From: JAXGXJ01 sp963829545
Lineage (GTDB): Bacteria > Actinomycetota > Thermoleophilia > RBG-16-64-13
Reading direction: 5' to 3'
Assembly: GCA_963829545.1 (NCBI GenBank)
Contig: CAWHIX010000013.1
Coordinates: forward strand, 62,001 to 126,000
Length of the DNA: 64,000 nucleotides
The translations under genes and the position numbers were made by a program. Below, piece by piece: positions 1 through 6,729 of the stretch (positions are counted from its first letter, which is position 1; every line of letters begins with the position of its first letter). Under the pieces are notes generated by a model. The model ran no database searches. It saw nothing but the letters and a program-made list of their open reading frames with translations, and had not been told where the DNA came from.

Positions 1-626
1 CGAGTCGGCCCCGCTCGTGATCGTCGCCCACGGGTTCTGGCGCAATCGTCACCACATGTCCGGCTGGGGGCGTCGGTTGGCCGCGGAGGGCTTCGTGGCG
101 GTGGTGCCGGACATGCCGGCTTGGTCGGACCACGCCCGTAACGGACTGCTTCATCTCCGCTCTGCGAGCATCCCTCTGCGGCGACGAGACATGGAGTCGA
201 CGCTTCGACCCGGAGCGGATGGGGCTGATGGGGTTCTCTGCAGGGGGACTGGCCACCCTGCTTTCCGCTGCCGAAAGCCCGGCGCCCGTGATCTGGGTCG
301 GCCTGGACCCCGTGGACCACAAGGGCATGGGCGTACAGGCGGCCCGTTTGCTCCAGTGCCACGCGGTCGTGCTGACTGCGGAGCCGTCCGCCTGCAACGG
401 CAAGGGGAACGCTCGCGACATCGTTGCCGCCCTGCCCCACTGCCGGCATTTCAGGGTCGATGGTGCGGTCCACGTGGATGCTGAATGGCCCACAGACTGG
501 AAGGCACAGGCTGTCTGCGGCCGCTCGAGCGACGAGAGGCGCGCCAGGTTCTGCGCACATGCGCTCGCGGTCCTCAGCGAGGCGCTCATGGCGCGACCGC
601 GTGCGGCGGATCGGGAAGAGCCATAG
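1..626 (+). pseudogene. Alpha/beta hydrolase, 5'-truncated and frameshifted
   Basis: A hydrolase related to dienelactone hydrolase or chlorophyllase-type esterases, whose natural substrate I cannot name. The reading frame enters from outside the window (frame starting at base 2) with V-I-V-A-H-G-F, the oxyanion-hole HG strand. It continues in another frame from about base 140, where the nucleophile elbow G-F-S-A-G-G is read (about 229-246). A C-terminal H in V-H-V-D-A-E-W (about 469-489) may be the catalytic histidine. The switch needs one base to be skipped near 137-143. This is either an indel in the sequence or a real pseudogene. No partner genes are visible on this side. Confidence 0.6.
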
Positions 627-651
627 CCGGGCGACCCGTTAGGCCTCTGGG

Positions 652-1377
652 CTACAGGTCGGCGAGGTACGCTCCGGGGTCGGACAGGAAGTCTCTGTAG
701 AGCTGAAAGTGCTCCGTCGCCTCGTAGGGCCTCTCCACAATGCCCGTCTTCTCGAAGTGAAAGAGCCGGCTGTCGGGCAGAGCCATGAGGATGGGCGAGT
801 GGGTGGCGATGAGGAACTGCGCGTGGCCGGACCGGCCGCAGGAAGCCAGGAGGCGCAGCAACTCTAGCTGGCTGGCGGGGGAGAGGGCGCTCTCCGGCTC
901 GTCGAGGAAGTAGAGGCCGGGGACCTGATAGCGACACCTGAAGTACTCCAGAATCCCCTGCCCATGAGACCGCGCCGTCAACTCGGGTCCACCCTGGTAC
1001 CTGGCCTGACCGGGATCGATCCGGGCCACGTCGTCGAGGAACTCAGCCCAGTCCCTGAACCCTTCGGCGCTGAAGAAACCCCCGCTGAACGAGGGCGTGG
1101 TCAGCGTCGCGTCGAGGTGCTCGGACAACGCACCGACCGGGACCTCACCCGGGGCGCGAGATCGCTGGGGCTGCCCCCACAGGGGCACGCCGCACTTCCT
1201 GGCCAGCGCCTGCATGAAGGTGGACTTTCCCGAGCCGTTCTCGCCCACGAAGAAGGTCACGGCCGTGCGAAGGCTGAGAGTCTGCCGGCCTGCCAGGGGC
1301 TGGATGTTGAATGGGTAGGTCTCGGCGTCCGGGTAGCGATCGCCGCGGATGTCGACCTGTGTCAGGAACAGCGTCAT
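652..1377 (-). CDS. AAA family ATPase (ABC/RecF-like, COG3910-type)
   Basis: A compact ATPase of about 241 residues with an ABC-like fold. Walker A is G-E-N-G-S-G-K-S-T near the N-terminus, Walker B is L-Y-F-L-D-E-P-E-S-A-L-S, followed by an H-loop-like A-T-H-S-P-I. It resembles stand-alone predicted ATPases of phage-defence or DNA-repair neighbourhoods, but nothing adjacent supports a particular role. I prefer the ATG at 1377. A TTG at 1398 is in frame but has no better ribosome site. It is the only gene between the broken hydrolase and the IclR regulator, on the same strand as the latter. Function unknown beyond ATP binding. Confidence 0.75.
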   Translation of the reverse strand: MTLFLTQVDIRGDRYPDAETYPFNIQPLAGRQTLSLRTAVTFFVGENGSGKSTFMQALARKCGVPLWGQPQRSRAPGEVPVGALSEHLDATLTTPSFSGGFFSAEGFRDWAEFLDDVARIDPGQARYQGGPELTARSHGQGILEYFRCRYQVPGLYFLDEPESALSPASQLELLRLLASCGRSGHAQFLIATHSPILMALPDSRLFHFEKTGIVERPYEATEHFQLYRDFLSDPGAYLADL

Positions 1378-1484
1378 GATGGAGATGGTACAACGCAAGG
1401 AAGTATCAGGACGCGTGTGGGACGTCGGCTGCCACAGCGCTGCGGCCCGGCGACGCGGATTCGGCCAAGCCGCCAGGCGGGTTC

Positions 1485-2336
1485 CTACGCCGGGACTGGG
1501 CCGTTGCCCCGGTAGCCCATTTCGCGGGATAGCGCGCGCGCCGTTCTCTTGACCGCCTCGGTGTACGAGTGCATCTCGGCCTCACCGCATCTCTCGATAG
1601 GCACGACTACGGCCAGACTTGCCCGCACCAGACCGTCCGGACCCAAGACGGGTGCGGCCACCGCTCCCATGGAGAGGTCCCACTCCTTCAGTTCGAACGA
1701 GACCCCTTCGCGCCTCACTTTCATCAACTCGGCACTCAGACTCTCCCGATCGGTGATCGTGAAAGGCGTATGAGCCTCGTGGGCCAGGGCGAGCGCCGCA
1801 TCCAGAATGCTCTGGGGGCCGAAAGCGACAAGCACCCGAGCAGCGGCGCTTCCCAATCCGGGCAAACGCATCCCCAGCCATAGTTGGGGCTTGAACATGC
1901 GGGAGGTCAGAATCAGATCGATGAGTAGAGGTCCTCGGTTCGTCCAGACCGTCAATCCGGTCGTCTCGCCGGTCTCCTCGGCTAGTTCCACCATGAAGGG
2001 ATGGGCCACACGGACCAACTCGGAGTGCGACAAGCCCACATAGACGTGCTTCAGGATGCTCGAGCCCAGGTGGTATCTGCCGTTTTCAGGGTTACACGCG
2101 AGGTAGTCGAGCGATTCGAGGGTCTTGACCAGACGAAGAGTGGTCGTCTTGCTGAACCCGGATTGCTCGCGCAGTTCTCGCAGACTCCAATCGGGGTGGT
2201 CGACGTCGAACAGGTCCAGCAGAAGCAGGCCCTTCTCCAGCGTACGGTTCGGAGAACCGCCTTTGCCTGCGGATGGTGACTGCGGTTCTATGTCGTTGCC
2301 GTGGGCTATTGCCGCTCCTCCTGGGGTTGGCCGCAT
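1485..2336 (-). CDS. IclR family transcriptional regulator
   Basis: A 283-residue regulator. The N-terminal winged helix-turn-helix spans about residues 30-90 (S-L-R-E-L-R-E-Q-S-G-F-S-K-T-T-T-L-R-L-V, then an N-G-R-Y-H-L-G wing). The C-terminal IclR ligand domain follows, starting about residue 105 with the usual L-A-E-E-T-G-E-T segment. IclR proteins usually control one adjacent catabolic operon in response to a small aromatic or organic acid. Here the divergent operon begins at 2504 with a strong promoter overlapped by repeats, so local control is likely. The start at 2336 has a weak GAGAA ribosome site, and later starts are possible. The ligand cannot be read from sequence. Confidence 0.9.
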   Translation of the reverse strand: MRPTPGGAAIAHGNDIEPQSPSAGKGGSPNRTLEKGLLLLDLFDVDHPDWSLRELREQSGFSKTTTLRLVKTLESLDYLACNPENGRYHLGSSILKHVYVGLSHSELVRVAHPFMVELAEETGETTGLTVWTNRGPLLIDLILTSRMFKPQLWLGMRLPGLGSAAARVLVAFGPQSILDAALALAHEAHTPFTITDRESLSAELMKVRREGVSFELKEWDLSMGAVAAPVLGPDGLVRASLAVVVPIERCGEAEMHSYTEAVKRTARALSREMGYRGNGPVPA

Positions 2337-2361
2337 ATGTTCTCATGAAACGCGGCTGCAC

Positions 2362-2436
2362 CTGTTGACAACAGAGTCGAACCGACGTAGATTGGTGAGG
2401 TCCGTATTCAGCACCTATAGGTCCGTATTCTGGACC
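2362..2436. promoter_or_regulatory. Candidate IclR operators: palindrome plus two direct repeats
   Basis: Three signals overlap the divergent promoter. A perfect palindrome CTGTTG-A-CAACAG lies at 2362-2374 over the -35 hexamer. A 12-bp direct repeat AGGTCCGTATTC occurs at 2398-2409 and 2419-2430, exactly 21 bp (two helical turns) apart, just after the expected transcription start. The second copy is part of an inverted repeat GGTCC-N7-GGACC (2420-2436). Assignment to IclR is inference from position. Confidence 0.6.
2365..2393 (+). promoter_or_regulatory. Sigma70-type promoter of the catabolic operon
   Basis: TTGACA (2365-2370), 17-bp spacer, TAGATT (2388-2393). The -35 is consensus and the -10 matches four of six. 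Transcription would start near 2400, leaving a leader of about 100 bases before the first gene at 2504. Confidence 0.65.
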
Positions 2437-2503
2437 ATCTACAGCGTACAGCATCACGTGCTGGATGGCAAGGAGAGTTCGCAGGATCGAGGGAGGGTGA
2501 AGG

Positions 2504-3109
2504 ATGGCTGAATGGCAGTTGGTCGGCAAGACGGCTCTGGTGATCGTTCACATGCAGAACGCGGTCATCAAGACACCAAGTCCGTTCGAGGTCCTCGGCC
2601 ACGGCCGAGCGGCCTACGAGGACGGGGTGGTCGGCAAGATACAGGACCTGCTCAAGGCCTTTCGTGACAAGGGCCGTCCGGTGATCTTCATGGTGGCCCA
2701 CACGCCGTCCGACACGAAGTTTCCCGCGTACGGGGTCTTCTGGTCCGGCGTCGAGGCATCCAACGCCAACCGTAAGGGCACCTGGGACACGGAGATAATC
2801 GAAGAACTGACGCCGGTGCCCGGAGAGCCGATCTTCTACAACTGGCCGTTCAACATCTTCATGGGCGGCAACGACCTCGAGCAGTATCTAGTGGAACAGG
2901 GAATCGAGACCGTGGTGCTCGCCGGAGTGGCCACTGGTATGTCGGTCGGCACCGCCGCCTTCGCTCTGGCGGACCGCTTCTACAACCTCATCGTGCCTTC
3001 AGATACCACGACCGACGGCAACAAGGAACTCCACGAGGCGATGATCAAAGGCATGATCCCTGCCATCGGCCTTGTCACTACTGCTGATGACGTGATTGCC
3101 CATTTGTGA
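2504..3109 (+). CDS. Isochorismatase-fold protein lacking the catalytic triad
   Basis: A 201-residue protein with the cysteine-hydrolase (isochorismatase/nicotinamidase) fold: core strand T-A-L-V-I-V-H-M-Q-N, a G-I-E-T-V-V-L-A-G-V-A-T-G segment and the C-terminal A-L-A-D helix. All three catalytic positions are changed. The usual Asp of V-I-D-M-Q is His16, the Lys before the SAF-like segment is Asn113, and the nucleophilic Cys after G-V-A-T is Ser147. It is therefore probably not a standard amidohydrolase, and could be a binding, scaffold or regulatory protein or use other chemistry. It is first gene of the IclR-controlled operon; the start is preceded by GAGGGAGG and GAAGG. For contrast, the pncA product in this window keeps D, K and C. 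Confidence 0.85.
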   Translation: MAEWQLVGKTALVIVHMQNAVIKTPSPFEVLGHGRAAYEDGVVGKIQDLLKAFRDKGRPVIFMVAHTPSDTKFPAYGVFWSGVEASNANRKGTWDTEIIEELTPVPGEPIFYNWPFNIFMGGNDLEQYLVEQGIETVVLAGVATGMSVGTAAFALADRFYNLIVPSDTTTDGNKELHEAMIKGMIPAIGLVTTADDVIAHL

Positions 3110-3227
3110 TCGCGAACGATCGACAGCGAGCTGAAAGGAGAGCTGTTGCGGGAAACAGGTGGACCGGACGGGCGATTGGGCGACAACTGAAGAGTCTTTC
3201 ATGCCTTTGGGGATAGGGGGAGTACCG

Positions 3228-4661
3228 ATGATCGACGAGAGCAAGAGCCTCAGCCGTAGAGAGTTCCTGAAGATCGCGGGCATCGCCGGGGCGACCATCG
3301 GAGTAGGCGCCGGTATGGGCGGCCTCCTGGCCGCGTGCGGCGAAGAGGAGACGACCACCACCGCGGCGGCCGCTACCACCACGACCGCTGCCGCAGCGAC
3401 CACCACGACCGCTGCCGCGAGTACCACCACCGTCACCGCAGCCGCGGTTGGACGCGAGCTCAAGGTGGGTTTCGTCACTCCGACGACCGGGCAGCTCGCC
3501 GCCTTCGGCGTGCCCGATCAATACTGCCTCGAACGCGCGACGGAGGCCGTCGCCGACGGCATGGTCTGCGCAGATGGGCAGAAGCACCCCATCAAGTTCA
3601 TCACCAAGGACAGCCAATCGGACGCCAACCGCGCCGCGCAGGTAGCCGGAGATCTCATCAACAACGACAAGGTCGACATCATACTTGTGGACTCGACCGC
3701 GGATGTGGTCAACCCCGTGGCGGATCAGTGTGAGGCCGGCGGCGTTCCTTGCTTGAGCACCGATGTTCCCTGGCAGAACTTCATCTACGGCCGGGGGGGC
3801 GATCCCACCCACCAATACAAGTGGACCTACAACTTCTTCTGGGGCCTGGAAGACATCATCGACAGCTTCTTCGACGTTTGGAACACCGTTCCGACCAACA
3901 AGAAGGTAGCGGTCCTGTTGTCCAACAGCGCCCCGGGCAACGCGTGGCTGGAGCCCTGGAAAGCCGCCATGGAACCCAACGGCTATACCGGTGATTTCAC
4001 GGATCAGTACCCCGTTGGGCTGGAGGACTATACCGCGCAGATATCGCAGTTCAAGAAGAACGGCGACGAGGTCTCGCTGGGTCTGTTCATCCCGCCCGAC
4101 TTCACCAACTTCTGGAAGCAGTGCATCCAGCAAGGCTTCCAACCCAAGACTGGAGCTTGGTCGATGTGCCTGGAGTTCCCGCAGGCAGCTGAGGCCCTGG
4201 GTGATCTCTGCATCAACTTGGCGAGCGAGAGCATGTGGACCCCGGCGTATCCGTTCACCTCTTCTCTTCTCAATGAGACCGGCAAACAGTTCGCCGATGA
4301 GTTTGAGAAGCGCACGAACTCGCAGTGGACCCAGCCGCTCCAGCACTTCGCCGTGTTCGAGTGGGGCATCGATGTGATCAAACGGACCAAGAACCTGGAC
4401 GATCCCCAGTCGTACATCGATGCGGTTCTGGAAACCAAGATGACGACCATCTCGGGTGATATCGACTTCACCGTGCCCGTGGATACCACCATGCCGGTCG
4501 GTCCGTCGAGAGTCACGCCGAACTGCTACAAGTCGCCCCTGACCGTAGTCCAGTGGCAGAAGGGCACGGGCAAGTGGCCTTACGACCAGCTGGTCGTGGG
4601 CAACAAGGCCGCTCCCAACGTTCCGTTGGAGGATGAATTCAAGCCCCTGACCTACAGCTAG
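3228..4661 (+). CDS. Tat-exported lipoprotein, branched-chain-amino-acid-type substrate-binding protein
   Basis: A 477-residue periplasmic-binding-fold type I protein (LivJ/ligand-binding family). Residues 9-15 read S-R-R-E-F-L-K (Tat motif), followed by a hydrophobic stretch and a lipobox L-A-A-C with Cys37. A Thr/Ala-rich tether follows, then the binding domain starting V-G-F-V-T-P-T-T-G. The ATG at 3228 is chosen because A-GGGGGA ends six bases upstream; an in-frame ATG at 3201 would add nine residues with no such site. No ABC permease or ATPase lies nearby, so it either serves a transporter encoded elsewhere or acts as a sensor or carrier. It lies in the IclR-linked operon, and its ligand is probably the operon's substrate (inference). 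Confidence 0.85.
   Translation: MIDESKSLSRREFLKIAGIAGATIGVGAGMGGLLAACGEEETTTTAAAATTTTAAAATTTTAAASTTTVTAAAVGRELKVGFVTPTTGQLAAFGVPDQYCLERATEAVADGMVCADGQKHPIKFITKDSQSDANRAAQVAGDLINNDKVDIILVDSTADVVNPVADQCEAGGVPCLSTDVPWQNFIYGRGGDPTHQYKWTYNFFWGLEDIIDSFFDVWNTVPTNKKVAVLLSNSAPGNAWLEPWKAAMEPNGYTGDFTDQYPVGLEDYTAQISQFKKNGDEVSLGLFIPPDFTNFWKQCIQQGFQPKTGAWSMCLEFPQAAEALGDLCINLASESMWTPAYPFTSSLLNETGKQFADEFEKRTNSQWTQPLQHFAVFEWGIDVIKRTKNLDDPQSYIDAVLETKMTTISGDIDFTVPVDTTMPVGPSRVTPNCYKSPLTVVQWQKGTGKWPYDQLVVGNKAAPNVPLEDEFKPLTYS
3352..3445 (+). repeat. In-gene tandem repeat encoding Thr/Ala tether
   Basis: About three imperfect 24-bp units built on ACCACCACGACC-GCTGCCGC, encoding alternating runs of four threonines and four alanines just after the lipoprotein cysteine. 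Such tethers are common in actinobacterial binding proteins and are prone to length change by slippage. Confidence 0.8.
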
Positions 4662-4703
4662 AGAAGGCACTGTAAGACGAGCGCATCGTCGCGTCGCCGG
4701 GGA

Positions 4704-4737
4704 GGCCGCAGTTCGCGCTACAGGTCGGACTGCGGCC
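4704..4737 (+). terminator. Stem-loop after the binding-protein gene
   Basis: GGCCGCAGTTCG (4704-4715) pairs with CGGACTGCGGCC (4726-4737) with one G-T wobble and a 10-base loop. There is no T tract, so it may be a partial terminator or an mRNA-stabilising hairpin that separates expression of the exported protein from the next gene. Confidence 0.5.
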
Positions 4738-4774
4738 GCTCTTGCGTCGCCCGCTTAGTGCAAGGAGTGAAATC

Positions 4775-6706
4775 ATGACCGAAATGAAGCACATGTTCTC
4801 GCCGATCCAGATCGGGAATCTGAGCGTGCGGAACCGGTTCGTCGTCTCGCCCATGGTGGTGAACTACTGCGCTACCGACGGCTACGCCACCGAGACCTAC
4901 ATCGCCTATCACGAGGCAAGGGCCAAAGGCGGATGGGGCCTGATCATAACGGAGGACTACGCCGTCGACCCCGCCGGCAAGGCCTTCGTGGGCATAGCCG
5001 GGCTTTGGGAAGATGGGCAGATCCCGGGTCACGCGGAGCTCACGAAGCGGGTCCACGATCACGGAGCGGCCATATTCGCCCAGATCTACCACGCCGGCCG
5101 GCAGGCCACCCGCGCCGTAACCGGCACCGACTCGGTCGCGCCCACGGCCATCCCCTGCCCGTTCACCCTCCAGATGCCGCACGAACTCACGGTAGAGGAA
5201 CTCGAGCGCATCATCGAGCAGTTCGGCGACTGCGCCCTGCGCGCCAAGAAGGCCGGGTTCGACGGGGTAGAGGTGCACGGCGGCCACGGATACCTGATAG
5301 CTCAGTTCATGTCCGCGTACTCGAACAAGCGCTTCGACAAATACGGCGGCAACCTGACCAACCGCATGCGGCTCCCGCTGGAGATCATCGCCAACATCCG
5401 CAAGAAATGCGGCGACGATTTCCCGCTCCAGTTCCGCATCTCCGCGGATGAGATGGTGCCGGGTGGCAGGACCATCGAGGACACCAAGGCTCAAGTGAGG
5501 ATGCTGGAAGAAGCGGGAATCGACAGCTTCGACGTCAGCGTGGGCACGGATGGCAGCCACTCCGTCATGGTGCCGGCTCCCGCCGTGGCCCACGGCTGGA
5601 TCGCGGATCACGCCGCCGCCGTCAAGAGCGTCACGAACCTGCCGGTGTTCACGGTCGCGCGCATCAACGACCCCCTGATCGCCGAGTCGATCGTCGCGAG
5701 CGGCAAGGCCGACGGTGTGGTGATGGGACGGGGTTCGCTCGCCGATCCTGCAGTCCCCAACAAGGCGCGCGAGGGCCGCTTCGAGGACATCATTCAATGC
5801 ACGGCCTGCATGCAGGGGTGCGAGAGCAGAGTGATCGCGCAACTCCCTGTGCGCTGCACCGTGAACCCCCGGACGGGCAGAGAGAACGAGTTCGCCATCA
5901 CGCCGGCGCCCGAGAAGAAGAAGGTCTTTGTGGCCGGAGGCGGGCCCGCCGGCATGGAAGCCGCGATAGTCGCTGCCCAGCGCGGCCATGACGTCACGCT
6001 ATTCGAGAAAGACACGCGACTGGGCGGCCAGTTCTACCTCGCCTCGATCCCGCCGTGGAAAGGCGAGATCTCGACCTTCCTTGCCTGGCAGGTGCACACC
6101 CTGGAGAAGCACGGGGTCGAGGTACTGCTGAACACGCCCCTCACCGCCGACACCGTCAAGGACCAGAAGCCGGATGCCGTGATAGTGGCGACAGGCAGCG
6201 TGCCCGCGTCTATCAACATATCCGGGCTCGACCAGCCGTTCGTGACTACCGCCCAGGACGTCCTCGAGGGCAAGGTCTCCCTCGGGGAGAAGGTGGCGGT
6301 GATCGGCGGCGGGATGATCGGCTGCGAGACGGCCAACCACCTGGCGCATCACGGCAGGAAGCCGACCATCATCGAGATGCTCTGCGAGCTGGCCGGAGAA
6401 GAACCCATAAGCATCAAGAAGTTCCTCTTCCAGTCGCTCAAGGAGAACGAGGTCCCGATCTACTGCAATTCCATGGTGACCGGGATCAAGGCGGACGGTT
6501 CCATCGATATCACCCAGGGTGGAGAGCAGAAGACCCTCGGAACCTTCGACAATGTGGTCCTGGCCGGTGGGATGCGGCCTGTCAACGCCCTCGTCGCCGA
6601 GTTGCAGGGAATCGTTGATAACCTTCAGTCCGTGGGAGATGCAATCGCGGTTCGCACGGTCCTCGAGGCTCTGGAAGAAGGATACGAGGCCGGACTCAAG
6701 GTATAG
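4775..6706 (+). CDS. Old-yellow-enzyme/2,4-dienoyl-CoA-reductase-type NAD(P)H:flavin oxidoreductase
   Basis: A 643-residue multidomain flavoprotein. The N-terminal FMN TIM barrel carries Y-H-A-G-R-Q (about 105) and H-G-G-H-G-Y-L followed by F-D-K-Y-G-G (about 167-190). A [4Fe-4S] site follows with cysteines C-T-A-C-M-Q-G-C and a fourth Cys 12 residues on (about 341-360). Two Rossmann segments follow: FAD-binding G-G-G-P-A-G-M (about 385) and NAD(P)H-binding G-G-G-M-I-G (about 508). This is the layout of FadH, trimethylamine dehydrogenase and bile-acid BaiCD-type reductases, which move electrons from NAD(P)H through FAD and Fe-S to FMN and reduce an activated C=C. AAGGAG sits seven bases before the ATG at 4775. 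Its place in the operon suggests reduction of a ring or enone in the same pathway. Confidence 0.9.
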   Translation: MTEMKHMFSPIQIGNLSVRNRFVVSPMVVNYCATDGYATETYIAYHEARAKGGWGLIITEDYAVDPAGKAFVGIAGLWEDGQIPGHAELTKRVHDHGAAIFAQIYHAGRQATRAVTGTDSVAPTAIPCPFTLQMPHELTVEELERIIEQFGDCALRAKKAGFDGVEVHGGHGYLIAQFMSAYSNKRFDKYGGNLTNRMRLPLEIIANIRKKCGDDFPLQFRISADEMVPGGRTIEDTKAQVRMLEEAGIDSFDVSVGTDGSHSVMVPAPAVAHGWIADHAAAVKSVTNLPVFTVARINDPLIAESIVASGKADGVVMGRGSLADPAVPNKAREGRFEDIIQCTACMQGCESRVIAQLPVRCTVNPRTGRENEFAITPAPEKKKVFVAGGGPAGMEAAIVAAQRGHDVTLFEKDTRLGGQFYLASIPPWKGEISTFLAWQVHTLEKHGVEVLLNTPLTADTVKDQKPDAVIVATGSVPASINISGLDQPFVTTAQDVLEGKVSLGEKVAVIGGGMIGCETANHLAHHGRKPTIIEMLCELAGEEPISIKKFLFQSLKENEVPIYCNSMVTGIKADGSIDITQGGEQKTLGTFDNVVLAGGMRPVNALVAELQGIVDNLQSVGDAIAVRTVLEALEEGYEAGLKV

Positions 6707-6729
6707 GTACAGGCCGGGAGGAGAGAACG

